A stretch of DNA of 64,000 bases from Bacteroidales bacterium (GTDB lineage: Bacteria; Bacteroidota; Bacteroidia; Bacteroidales; M50B96), in NCBI GenBank assembly GCA_018401015.1, contig JAGYLP010000001.1:1-64000 (forward strand), read 5' to 3'. A program made the translations under genes and the position numbers. Shown piece by piece: positions 52,718 through 61,088 of this stretch (position 1 is the first letter of the stretch; each line of letters starts with the position of its first letter). Under the pieces are notes generated by a model. That model saw only the letters and a list, made by a program, of their open reading frames with translations, did no database searches and was not told the DNA's origin.

Positions 52718-53035
52718 CGGTTCGTCGGATGGCTTTATCCAACACAACCGTAAGTGGCAGCACGACTCCTTATACCTTCGCGCCGGAGTAATTTTGAAAC
52801 GAGCGCTAACCTGAGTGGTCTAATGGCCGGCACGTATGCGGTTACGATTACCGATGCGAATGGCTGTAGCGAAACACAGGTTCATACGATTACTCAACCA
52901 ACCGTTTAACAAACGGCATTAAAGTGACAGGCTTCATTCTGTGTAATGGCGGCAGCCGGGCCCAGACGCCACGCGCCACGTATCGCGTCTCGCGCGTGCT
53001 CTACCAATACAGCACGTTCGACGGGGAGCAATGGA
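52691..53035 (+). other. Damaged patch with multiple frameshifts inside the second giant adhesin gene
   Basis: SprB-like sequence can be followed only by jumping frames: GFGV, then SGSSDGFI after one shift, TVSGSTTPYTFA after another, SNFETSANLSGLMAGTYAV ... TITQPTV after a third, then LCNGGS, then SNGATTEDVSGLMAGTY back in the original frame. A GC-rich stretch at about 52953-53005 has no counterpart in any repeat. The frames before and after the patch are the same, so the indels sum to a multiple of three. Confidence 0.8.
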
Positions 53036-54373
53036 GCAACTACCGAAGATGTAAGCGGCTTGATGGCCGGCACGTATAGCGTAACGGCAATCGATGCCAA
53101 TGGCTGCGAGACTTATGAAACGCACGTGATTACTGAACCAGAAGACCTTGTTGTCACGGGTGCTATCACTTCCGATTACAATGGTTTTTCAGTAAGTTGT
53201 TTTGGAGCAAGTAATGGTTCTATTGTTACCAATGCAAGTGGAGGTGTTACACCTTATGCTTACGCTTGGAGCAATGGAGCAAGTACCGCAAACCTGGATG
53301 ACCTTCCTGCAGGAGTTTATACGCTTACTTTAAGCGATGCAAATGCTTGTGAAGAAGTAATCTCCTTTACGCTCACTGAACCTAGCCTATTAAGCCTTGA
53401 TGCTCAGGCTAGTCCTATTAATTGTTATGGTGTTTGGGATGGTAGTATCGATTTAAGTGTAACAGGTGGCGTTGCTCCTTTCGTTTATGCTTGGTCGAAT
53501 ACCGCTATTACTCAGGATATTATCAATCTTGGTCCTGGTACATATACTGTTACTGTAATCGATGCCAATGGATGCATGGCTGAAGCTTCTGCCATGATAA
53601 CCCAACCGAATCAGTTGGAGGTTGAAGTTGTAAGTATTACGAATGCTACTTGTGGGGTTGGTAACGACGGAGCAATCGATGTGAGTGTTACCGGAGGTAC
53701 TTCACCTTATTCTTATACTTGGAGTAATGGTGCTACAACGCAAGATATTAGTTCTTTAGCACCAGGTCTATACGATCTTACAGTGATTGATTCGAACGGT
53801 TGCGAAGCTTATATTGAGGCAGAGGTTCTCCCTGGAACAGGATCTCCCGTAGCGATGTTCACCTGGGTGGATGCCGGCGGAAATGTTTCATTCATTAATT
53901 TCTCGGTGAATGTTGGTCCGAACGATGAATGTATTTGGGATTTTGGTGATGGTTCAGCTTTAGGAACAAGCTATGGTTTGGATAATATCTTGCATGAGTT
54001 TACTGCTTCAGGTGTTTACGAAGTGACTCTGATTGTTTCGAACGATTGTGGTTCCGATACCTTAACCCAACAGGTAGAGATTAAGTTGGTTAGTATTGAA
54101 GATTTAGACAACGAAGAAGTCTTTACGGTTTATCCTAATCCTAATAGAGGCTTATTCAAGGTTCGATTGGCAACCGAATATCAGTTAGGAGAAGTGACTA
54201 TTCAGATTCATGATGTTACTGGCCGAATCATTCTAACCGACCAGTTGTATTCTCAAGGCGAGAATTTGGAACGTAGCTATGATTTAAGCTCTGTAAGTCC
54301 CGGAACCTATTTCATTCGTTTACTCACCGAACCGGGAGTACTCACTCGATCCATTATTATTGGACATAAGTAA
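52946..54373 (+). CDS. C-terminal part of the second giant SprB-repeat protein (PKD, T9SS type A)
   Basis: The open frame starts at an ATG in the GC-rich patch and the first 27 or so residues look spurious; SprB homology begins near 53028 (SNGATTEDVSGLMAGTY). Three intact SprB units follow, then a PKD domain (PVAMFTWVDAGGNVSFIN, WDFGDGSALG, HEFTASGVYEVTLIVSN) and a type A sorting domain (FTVYPNPNRGLFKVRL ... PGTYFIRLLTEPG). There is no signal peptide, so it cannot be a separate exported protein; it is the 3' end of the gene that starts at 46208. Its frame is identical to that of 46208-52717. Confidence 0.85.
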   Translation: MAAAGPRRHAPRIASRACSTNTARSTGSNGATTEDVSGLMAGTYSVTAIDANGCETYETHVITEPEDLVVTGAITSDYNGFSVSCFGASNGSIVTNASGGVTPYAYAWSNGASTANLDDLPAGVYTLTLSDANACEEVISFTLTEPSLLSLDAQASPINCYGVWDGSIDLSVTGGVAPFVYAWSNTAITQDIINLGPGTYTVTVIDANGCMAEASAMITQPNQLEVEVVSITNATCGVGNDGAIDVSVTGGTSPYSYTWSNGATTQDISSLAPGLYDLTVIDSNGCEAYIEAEVLPGTGSPVAMFTWVDAGGNVSFINFSVNVGPNDECIWDFGDGSALGTSYGLDNILHEFTASGVYEVTLIVSNDCGSDTLTQQVEIKLVSIEDLDNEEVFTVYPNPNRGLFKVRLATEYQLGEVTIQIHDVTGRIILTDQLYSQGENLERSYDLSSVSPGTYFIRLLTEPGVLTRSIIIGHK

Positions 54374-54397
54374 TAGAAATTCAGAAAATTAATAGAA

Positions 54398-55741
54398 ATG
54401 ATAGAGTCTATGAAACGTTTATTAAAAAAGCTAGGTTTTTCCGCGATACTTATTGCTTTTCTGGGAGGAGCGGTGCAAGCTCAGGTTGCTGATTTTGAGT
54501 ATTTGAATCCTTGCGAAGGACAAACGACCACGTTTGTCAGCACTTCTACTTATCCTTCGGGAATTACATCGTATTGGTGGAATTTCGACGATGGGTCTAT
54601 GCTGATACAGGGACAGGAAGTAGAGCATCTTTACACTAATTCGAATGTTTATTCTGTAAGTTTAAGTGTATATAACAGTGCTCTAGGCTCCGACTCTTTG
54701 GTCAGTGTGAAGACCAAGAACGTAGCTATTTATAATTTGCCAAACGCTTCCTTTACAGCCACAGTAGCTTGCGATGGAGAGCCGGTTGTTTTTACCAATA
54801 GCTCGGTGAGCAGCGAAGGAGATATGGTTTCCTGGGTTTGGGATTTTGGCGACGGAGAAGGCGATTTGTTGGAAAATGTGGAACATCTTTATGCTGAGCC
54901 TGGTCAGTATCCGGTTAGTTTAACCGTTGAGACCGAGTATGGTTGTAAAGATGATTTTTCTGCCGATGTAGCTGTCTTCCAATTGCCTAATGCCACTATC
55001 TTCTCCGATGATTTCGAAGTATGCGAAGGAGATACGATTCAATTGCATGTCGATGATACCTATCAGAAGGTTATTTGGAGCACACCTCCATCGCTTACCA
55101 CTCCGAATGTGGAAGCCTTTAAAATAGGCGTAGCGTATTCTCCGGGGGTTTATTCAGTAATTGCAAGTGTTTACGAGGTACATGCGACTTATCCTTTCTT
55201 TCAGGTTTGTAAAAGTGAAACCGAGGTGGAAGTGATTGTAAGTCCTACACCGGAAATTTCGATTGCTGTTACCGATGAGGTAATTATTCCCGGAGAGGCA
55301 ATTCCCATGGAAGTTATTAGTACAAATACCGAATTAGTGAGCTTTCAGTGGTTGCCATTGCAAGCGTTTGCTAATCCATACATAGCAAAACCGATGGCTC
55401 AAGTTTTTGAAACCACCGAATTTGAAGTTACGGTGGTTGATCGATACGGTTGCGTTAACACAGCAAAAGCGACGGTTGAAGTGGATTTAGAGCCTAATAA
55501 TTTGCTCACTCCCAACGGCGATGGTAAAAATGATACCTGGTTTGTTTCAGGCAAAGGCTTATCGCAAGATTTTGAGGTAGTCATTTATAATCGATGGGGT
55601 GCTGAGGTATTTTCCCAGAAAGGTTATAACAATGAATGGGATGGTAACTCAAATGGAGAAGCTCTTCCGGAAGGTGCTTATTACTACATTATTAAGAACC
55701 AGGATGCTGTTTATACCGGTTCAATTAGTTTATTACGATAA
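54398..55741 (+). CDS. PKD-domain protein with gliding-motility/type B (CHU_C) sorting domain
   Basis: 447 aa (ATG 54398, or 54410 giving MKRLLKKLGFSAILIAFL). The signal peptide ends at VQA. Two PKD domains follow: ADFEYLNPCEGQTTTFVST with WWNFDDGS, and ASFTATVACDGEPVVFTNS with WVWDFGDGEG. The C-terminus LLTPNGDGKNDTWFVSG ... VVIYNRWGAEVFSQKGY, WDGNSNGEALPEGAYYYII is the CHU_C/type B sorting domain. Type B cargo of the T9SS generally needs a partner of the PorP/SprF family encoded next to it; the next gene, 12 nt downstream, is such a protein. Likely a surface protein or adhesin subunit. Confidence 0.92.
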   Translation: MIESMKRLLKKLGFSAILIAFLGGAVQAQVADFEYLNPCEGQTTTFVSTSTYPSGITSYWWNFDDGSMLIQGQEVEHLYTNSNVYSVSLSVYNSALGSDSLVSVKTKNVAIYNLPNASFTATVACDGEPVVFTNSSVSSEGDMVSWVWDFGDGEGDLLENVEHLYAEPGQYPVSLTVETEYGCKDDFSADVAVFQLPNATIFSDDFEVCEGDTIQLHVDDTYQKVIWSTPPSLTTPNVEAFKIGVAYSPGVYSVIASVYEVHATYPFFQVCKSETEVEVIVSPTPEISIAVTDEVIIPGEAIPMEVISTNTELVSFQWLPLQAFANPYIAKPMAQVFETTEFEVTVVDRYGCVNTAKATVEVDLEPNNLLTPNGDGKNDTWFVSGKGLSQDFEVVIYNRWGAEVFSQKGYNNEWDGNSNGEALPEGAYYYIIKNQDAVYTGSISLLR

Positions 55742-55753
55742 AAATTGAAGGAT

Positions 55754-57391
55754 ATGAAAATAAATAAACTTTACCACCTCATACTGGCCGCTTTCTTTGT
55801 CTCCGGCCTGGTAAATTCCGGCTTAGCACAGCAAAATCCGCATTTGAATTTGTACCAACAGGATTATTTTATGATTAATCCTGCTTCGGCTGGAATTGGC
55901 TCCGATGTGAATGCTTTCATAAACATGAATCGTCAGTGGTCTGGAATCGAAGGAGCTCCCAAAACATCTACTTTTGGATTACACAGTTCGTACAAGAAGT
56001 ATGGTTTTGGATTAATCGTGATGGACGATCAAGCATCTATGTTTGGGAAGACATCCGCAAATTTGAATTACTCCTATAAACTGCGAATTTCGACTAAAAA
56101 GAATCACTTTTTGTCCTTTGGACTTGGTTTTGGTTTTGTCGAAAACAGTCTCAATTTTAACGATGCCAACGCCACCGATTATAGCGATCCGATTTTAGCT
56201 TATGGCAATTACGAAGGTTGGGCCATGGATGCTCGTTTCGGAATCTTATATCAGCTTTCGAACTTCCATTTTGGCGCTGCTGTTTCCAATTTACTTGGTA
56301 ATGAGGCTTCTTTTGCCCGTCCCGGAATGGATGATTTTACCTTTAGTATGGATCGGCATTATCTGGCTTATACAGGCTATCGTTTCAGTTTTAATGGACA
56401 TACTTACGACGAGAATCAGAACAAGATAAAAGGGAAGGATGAAAAGTATTTCTTAACTCCTTCTGTATTGTTCCATTTCCTACCCAATGTGTCCGAACAA
56501 TTGGATATTAATGTAAAGGGAGGCTTAGCTTCCGGACAATGGATTGGATTTACTGCTCGTCCATTGACGAATTCGTATCTGATTTCTGCTGGTATTAACG
56601 TAATGGATTTGGGTATTGCTTACTCCTATCAAATTCCGGGTGCCGATATTACACTTACTCCCTATTCTAGCGGAACGCATGAGATTATGCTGACCTACAA
56701 CTTCAATCGTTCGTCGATCGATACCAAGGCGATTAAAGAAGATATTTCTAAGCTAATGGATCGTAGCAGTAAGTTGGAAGCCCGCACCGACACCTTAGAG
56801 CAAGATGTGGATATTCTTAAGAGCCGCGATGCCAAAGGAGTTAGCCGAGAGGAAATGGAGGCGATGGAAGAAAAGTACATGGAAGAGATTGAAAAATTGA
56901 GAAAAGAGCTCAACGAATTAGCCTTACGCGAAGCTTCGGAAGGAGAATTAAATGGAGGAGGTAGTACTGGAAGAGCGACTATTGGCGGCAGTAACGGTGC
57001 CGGAAGCGAAGGCGAATTGGGTTCTACCTTGGAAAAATTGCGTTCCGATTTAGATAAATTATCGCAGAATGTAGCTGTTTCATCGACCGACGATGTTGTA
57101 GGTTTGGAGCTCCGAAAGGGGGCAAACAACGAGGAGATTATCGACGAAGTTCGTTTGAAAGATGGTAACTATGTGATTATTTATTCGTTCCGCTCCTTGG
57201 AGTATGCGAAGCGAGGGGTTAAAGTGGGACAAGAAAAAGGGTTTGAACCTAAAATCCTTTATAATAAAAAACGCAAGTGGTACTACATTTATGTAGCTTA
57301 TTATCCGGAGTTGAAACCTGCGCTTATGCACATGGAAGATGTGCGCAAGGGTCATTACGACGATAGTTGGGTACATATTTTCAGGCAATAG
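55754..57391 (+). CDS. PorP/SprF family outer-membrane protein with coiled coil and SPOR-like C-terminus
   Basis: 545 aa from ATG 55754 (an upstream TTG is less likely). Signal peptide, then the family start QQNPHLNLYQQDYFMINPASAG, NRQWSGIEGAPKTSTFGLHS, and beta-barrel strands to about residue 320 (EIMLTYNFNRS). The PorP/SprF domain is normally about 300 aa; here it is followed by a coiled coil (DISKLMDRSSKLEARTDTLE ... KYMEEIEKLRKELNEL), a Gly/Ser-rich linker, and an ~80-aa domain (NYVIIYSFRSLEYAKRGVKV ... KWYYIYVAYYP) that looks like a SPOR peptidoglycan-binding domain. It probably assists export or attachment of the type B protein encoded upstream. Confidence 0.88.
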   Translation: MKINKLYHLILAAFFVSGLVNSGLAQQNPHLNLYQQDYFMINPASAGIGSDVNAFINMNRQWSGIEGAPKTSTFGLHSSYKKYGFGLIVMDDQASMFGKTSANLNYSYKLRISTKKNHFLSFGLGFGFVENSLNFNDANATDYSDPILAYGNYEGWAMDARFGILYQLSNFHFGAAVSNLLGNEASFARPGMDDFTFSMDRHYLAYTGYRFSFNGHTYDENQNKIKGKDEKYFLTPSVLFHFLPNVSEQLDINVKGGLASGQWIGFTARPLTNSYLISAGINVMDLGIAYSYQIPGADITLTPYSSGTHEIMLTYNFNRSSIDTKAIKEDISKLMDRSSKLEARTDTLEQDVDILKSRDAKGVSREEMEAMEEKYMEEIEKLRKELNELALREASEGELNGGGSTGRATIGGSNGAGSEGELGSTLEKLRSDLDKLSQNVAVSSTDDVVGLELRKGANNEEIIDEVRLKDGNYVIIYSFRSLEYAKRGVKVGQEKGFEPKILYNKKRKWYYIYVAYYPELKPALMHMEDVRKGHYDDSWVHIFRQ

Positions 57392-57422
57392 GGCTCAGTA
57401 AGATTTTTCTTACCAACCTATT

Positions 57423-57458
57423 AAAAGCGGAAACAAGCGAGTCCTTGTTTCCGCTTTT
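57423..57458 (+). terminator. Strong rho-independent terminator closing the adhesin locus
   Basis: A perfect 15-bp stem (57423-57437 with 57444-57458) with loop CGAGTC; the right arm ends in TTTT. It sits 32 nt after the PorP/SprF-like stop. The left arm's A run would also make it work on the opposite strand. Confidence 0.9.
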
Positions 57459-57535
57459 CGTATGGATTCATTTTAAACTAATGTTAACTAATTTCTAAGT
57501 CCCCGGTCATTTTAAACGGCGTATAAATCGCTATC

Positions 57536-57567
57536 CTTGCGTTGTTATTTTAATCTCTATAAATTTT
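57536..57567 (+). promoter_or_regulatory. Promoter candidate for the PPK2 gene
   Basis: CTTG (57536-57539), 20-bp spacer, TAAATTTT (57560-57567): one mismatch in each box from TTTG/TAnnTTTG. It gives a leader of about 35 nt before the ATG at 57608 and lies just after the terminator. Confidence 0.4.
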
Positions 57568-57607
57568 CCTCAAGTGGTTGCTTAAAACCGAATAAATTGC
57601 GTTAATC

Positions 57608-58360
57608 ATGGCTTTACTGGCATTAGAAAACAATCCGGAGTATATCCAATTACAAACTGAATTGATCCGACTTCAGGAACATGTAAAGAATTTCAATTTA
57701 AGAGTGGTGATTATTTTTGAAGGCCGCGATGCTGCCGGCAAAGGTGGTGCCATCATGCGCTTTATCCGTTTTCTAAACCCTCGTCTGTATCGTGTGGTTG
57801 CTCTGCCAAAACCCACCGAAGTCGAACGAGGGCAATGGTACTTTCAACGGTATGTAAAAGAGCTACCTGCCCCCGGCGAAATCGTTTTTTTCGATCGTTC
57901 CTGGTATAATCGTGCCGTGGTTGAACCCGTTATGCATTTCTGTACCGACGATCAATATCGCTTATTTAATGAGCAGGTTAATTTGTTCGAAAAGATGTTG
58001 ATCGACGACGGCCTTATGTTATTTAAGCTATGGTTTTCGATTGATAACGAAGAGCAAAAGAACCGCTTGAAGGAAAGGAAAGAAAACCCCCTTCAGATGT
58101 GGAAGTTAAGCACGGTAGATGCGCTTGCGCAAAAAAAATGGCATGAGTACACTGAATACAAAGAGGCCATGTTTCGCAATACTTCCACTTCCTATTCCCC
58201 TTGGATAATTATTCAGGGAAACGATCGGGAGTTAGTTAGAAAAGAAGCCATGCGGTATATCCTGTCATCCATTGAATATTTCAAGAAGGGACGAACAGGC
58301 GTGCGTTTAAATCCGGACCCAAGTGTAGTGTATGCCTACAACGAGGCCAGGGCCCATTAA
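57608..58360 (+). CDS. ppk2: Polyphosphate kinase 2 (PPK2 family)
   Basis: 250 aa, a single-domain PPK2 of typical length. Walker A EGRDAAGKGGAIMRF (38-52), Walker B FFDRSWYNRAVVEPVM (94-109) and the lid-module segment ERKENPLQMWKLSTVDA are present. PPK2 enzymes transfer phosphate between polyphosphate and nucleoside mono- or diphosphates. The subclass (class I, II or III) sets the direction and substrate; the single domain argues against class II, and I cannot separate I from III. It is monocistronic, with its own promoter candidate and a terminator upstream. Confidence 0.94.
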   Translation: MALLALENNPEYIQLQTELIRLQEHVKNFNLRVVIIFEGRDAAGKGGAIMRFIRFLNPRLYRVVALPKPTEVERGQWYFQRYVKELPAPGEIVFFDRSWYNRAVVEPVMHFCTDDQYRLFNEQVNLFEKMLIDDGLMLFKLWFSIDNEEQKNRLKERKENPLQMWKLSTVDALAQKKWHEYTEYKEAMFRNTSTSYSPWIIIQGNDRELVRKEAMRYILSSIEYFKKGRTGVRLNPDPSVVYAYNEARAH

Positions 58361-58581
58361 ATCGGTTTAAATAAGTGGGATTATCGGCAGGGCTCCGGGC
58401 AGTACAAGGTCGAAATACTACGCGGAACCAAGCATTAAGTTTCTTCGGAAGAAGTTTTTTTGCCTTCTTGGGGTTAGTTTTAAAGACAAATACTTCTTTT
58501 CGATTTCACTATTTTGCGTTAACTAGTAGTTGCCGATGCGCCTAAACACTTATTTTATCTTTGCTTTCGGGAACCCTTCAT

Positions 58582-59334
58582 TTAGACGTTATAGTTTTCC
58601 AGGGCTCGAAGCAGATTTTCTCTGTTCCGTTTAGAAACAGGTATTACCTTCCCATTGGTCATTAAGACCTGATTATCCCGCGATAAGTACATTTTTACAT
58701 ATTCTAAGTTCACTATCCAGGAATTGTGAATACGAACAAATCGCCCTGGATCGAGCTTCTCTTGAATGTCTTTCAGCTTTTTAGACAGAACTCTTTTCCT
58801 ATCCGACATGTACAAAATAGAGTAACTCCCGTCTGCTTCGACATACAGCATATCGCTCTGATTTAAATATTCCTGTCCCTGACGAGTTGAAACACAGAAT
58901 TTTTTAAACTGACGGGGTTGAATGGTATTGATTAAATGTTGGTATTCCTTAACCAGTTGACGCTGAATCCTTTTTTCGTCGTACCGAATTAAGGTGTCAT
59001 TTAATTCGCTCGATTCGAAAGGTTCGAGGATGTAATCAGTTAAGTTTAGTTCGTGGTCAATTTCAGGAACTTGAGGAGATTGAGTTGTAACAATGACTTC
59101 GATATCTTTCCCGGAGAGCATGCTTAGGAAGGTTTCTTCGTTAAGCGGGTTCATTTCCAGTTTGATAAAAACCAGATGGGGGGTGAACTCAGCCAGGATA
59201 TCTTCCGCCTCCTTGTAATTGGTGGCGAATTGGACTTGAACCCCAAGTTTACCGTAACGAAAATGAAAGACCTGAATCATTTTTTTAATTTCCTCTAAGT
59301 TGCTGTGAATGATGAGGATTAGGGTTTTCTTCAT
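58582..59334 (-). CDS. LytTR-type DNA-binding regulator with degenerate receiver domain
   Basis: 250 aa. The C-terminal ~100 residues are a LytTR domain: SDMLYVEADGSYSILYMSD, KKLKDIQEKLDPGRFVRIHN, SWIVNLEYVKMYLS and GKVIPVSKRNRENLL. The N-terminal ~120 residues follow the receiver fold (LILIIHSNLEEIKKMIQVF, HLVFIKLEMNPLNEE), but the phospho-acceptor Asp is replaced by Lys (K58 in FIKLEM) and the N-terminal acidic pair is absent. It is probably not controlled by ordinary aspartyl phosphorylation. No histidine kinase is adjacent. A 9-bp inverted repeat lies 45 nt upstream and may be its own operator. Confidence 0.88.
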   Translation of the reverse strand: MKKTLILIIHSNLEEIKKMIQVFHFRYGKLGVQVQFATNYKEAEDILAEFTPHLVFIKLEMNPLNEETFLSMLSGKDIEVIVTTQSPQVPEIDHELNLTDYILEPFESSELNDTLIRYDEKRIQRQLVKEYQHLINTIQPRQFKKFCVSTRQGQEYLNQSDMLYVEADGSYSILYMSDRKRVLSKKLKDIQEKLDPGRFVRIHNSWIVNLEYVKMYLSRDNQVLMTNGKVIPVSKRNRENLLRALENYNV

Positions 59335-60097
59335 AACTTTAATCTTTAAGAGTGTTAAATATTTAGTAGTTAATTAATGGGTGCTCGGAGTATTACACCA
59401 CAAATAGCTCACGAGCATCCGGTATTAAATTCAAAGATTCCTGATTCGAATGAGATTACTCATTGTCTGTAATGTTACATCAATAAAACTTGAGAAATTG
59501 TTGTACTTACATATGCCTTATCTTCCCCTTTGGCATAAGTGCCACTAAAAATAGGAATATTTATCACTTAACGAATTGTTTGAGCGTAAAAATTTCACAA
59601 TCCTATACATTCGATGTAGTGTAATCTACAGGATATAAGGGTATTAACCTTACACGTAAAATCGAATTTCTTGACAATAATTCTGGATAAAAGCAAGCTT
59701 TTCATAGTAAAAATATTTTAGGTTTATAGAAAAGCTCCAACACGTCACAATAGCTGCTAATTATTGTAAACCAAATAATTAAATGTTTAAAGGAGAGGGA
59801 AAATCCGGTATTTTCCAACTCTGGGAAGCCTATTGGATTGTTGGAGCTATTTTCAAAAGAACATAAAAAATGAATTGAATAATCTTCTAATTCATGGTTT
59901 ATGATATTTTTTCATAGATGGTTTATAGAAGCCCATAATTGATCGACGGAGGGGTATGAGGTATCCTTTTCGCTGCACACACGAACATTCATAGGACGGC
60001 CTTACTGATGGCTGCGTTGTGACATTTTAGGGTACATCCAGCTGCGCAACAACACGCAAAAGGTCAAACCTTAGTGAATACGTTGTGACTTTTTGGG
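59335..60097. other. Long intergenic region, no gene recognised
   Basis: About 760 bp, AT-rich, between the LytTR gene and the 3' end of the GT9 gene. It contains the inverted repeat at 59379-59420, a small perfect hairpin (AATGAG-ATTA-CTCATT, 59449-59464) and a direct repeat at the GT9 end. I see no convincing open reading frame on either strand and no known RNA family. It may hold the LytTR promoter and an unrecognised small RNA. Confidence 0.45.
59379..59420. promoter_or_regulatory. Inverted repeat upstream of the LytTR regulator
   Basis: GGGTGCTCG (59379-59387) and CGAGCATCC (59412-59420) form nine pairs, one of them G-T, around a 24-nt spacer that contains an AT-rich tract. The position, 45-86 nt upstream of the ATG, suits a dimeric operator or looped leader. 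Autoregulation by the LytTR protein is an inference. Confidence 0.4.
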
Positions 60098-60112
60098 CTA
60101 CATCCAGCGGCG
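60015..60112. repeat. Imperfect 32-bp direct repeat spanning the GT9 stop codon
   Basis: Copies at 60015-60046 and 60081-60112 (66 bp apart) match at 28 of 32 positions by eye (both start CGTTGTGAC, contain TACATCCAGC and end GCG). The second copy includes the last codons and stop of the GT9 gene, so the first copy is a duplicated gene end, a trace of a local tandem duplication or recombination. Confidence 0.6.
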
Positions 60113-61081
60113 GGCAATCGTGATGATTTGAGCAATATTTTGCTCTCGCATGCATTTAAAATGCTTCTTGGGGCAGGTGTCGAACCCAATCTTGGAGCAT
60201 GGTCGGCAGCTAAGATTTTTTACTTCCGATTGAAAAGATTCGGGGTTGCTTAGGTAAGGGGTCATCCCAAACTCGGGAATGGTATTTCCCCAAATCGAAA
60301 TAATTTTCTTTTTAAACGCTGCAGCTATGTGCATTAATCCGGTATCGTGAGTAATGACGAACTGCGCTTCTTTAACTAGCGAAGCAGATGCAAACAGGCT
60401 GATTTGACCACATAGATTAACGATTTTACTCCCTAGTTCTTGTTCCAGTTCATTGGCATTGGGTACGTCGTCTATTCCTCCGAGGAGGATAATAGGGTAG
60501 TTTAATTCCTGAATGATAGCTGCGATTTGCTCGTTTGGTAGGCGCTTGGTAGCATGTTGGCCTCCAATAACAAAGACTGCAAAGCCCGCCTGGAAACTTT
60601 GAGGTAGCCGGTTTACCGGAAATGCTTCTTCGGGTGGGTAAAAGAAATCTAAACCTTGTTGGTCGTTTGTAAGGGAGAAATGTGAGGCCGCTTCGCAATA
60701 ACGATCTACGATGTGAATGGGAGGTAGCCGGTCGATTTTAAAATTTACTTTCAGAAATTTGGCCCAGTTTAATTTATGAAAGGTTTTGGAAGGAACTTTT
60801 AGGGCGGCTCGAATTCGGGCGGTTCGTATGTTATGATGGAGGTCGATGAGGTAGTCGAACGATTCCTGCTTTAGTTGGGCAATGGTTTCCTGCATGTTCC
60901 CATCGTAGGCATGAACCTTATCGATATGGGGATTTTGAAGGAGGATGAATTGAAAGTTCTTTTTCGTTAAAAAATGAATCTCAGCTCCTTCGACTTGATT
61001 TTTAATCATTCTTACAATTGGACTTGTAAGAACGATATCGCCGATGGAGCTGAGACGTATTAAGAGAATCTTGATTTTCAA
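60098..61081 (-). CDS. GT9 family glycosyltransferase (LPS heptosyltransferase-like)
   Basis: 327 aa if it starts at the TTG at 61081. The longer open frame to 61249 only translates the opposite frame of atpC, and GT9 proteins start exactly with KILLIRLSSIGDIVLTSP. Other motifs are HFLTKKNFQFIL, DYLIDLHHNIRTARI, VIGGQHATKRLP, and THDTGLMHIAAAF near the C-terminus, the GT9 donor site. A cysteine-rich end (CRPCSKIGFDTCPKKHFKCM) is the usual GT9 tail. It transfers a heptose or related sugar in LPS core synthesis at the cytoplasmic face. The start is 8 nt after the atpC stop, so it is translated from the atpDC transcript. Confidence 0.88.
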   Translation of the reverse strand: MKIKILLIRLSSIGDIVLTSPIVRMIKNQVEGAEIHFLTKKNFQFILLQNPHIDKVHAYDGNMQETIAQLKQESFDYLIDLHHNIRTARIRAALKVPSKTFHKLNWAKFLKVNFKIDRLPPIHIVDRYCEAASHFSLTNDQQGLDFFYPPEEAFPVNRLPQSFQAGFAVFVIGGQHATKRLPNEQIAAIIQELNYPIILLGGIDDVPNANELEQELGSKIVNLCGQISLFASASLVKEAQFVITHDTGLMHIAAAFKKKIISIWGNTIPEFGMTPYLSNPESFQSEVKNLSCRPCSKIGFDTCPKKHFKCMREQNIAQIITIARRWM

Positions 61082-61088
61082 GCTTTCG

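Noticed and set aside
52946-53030. ATG-initiated N-terminus of the 52946-54373 frame as a genuine protein start
   Set aside because: It encodes an Ala/Arg-rich stretch unlike any repeat, has no signal peptide, and the downstream frame equals that of the 46208 gene. It is part of the damaged patch, not a new gene start.
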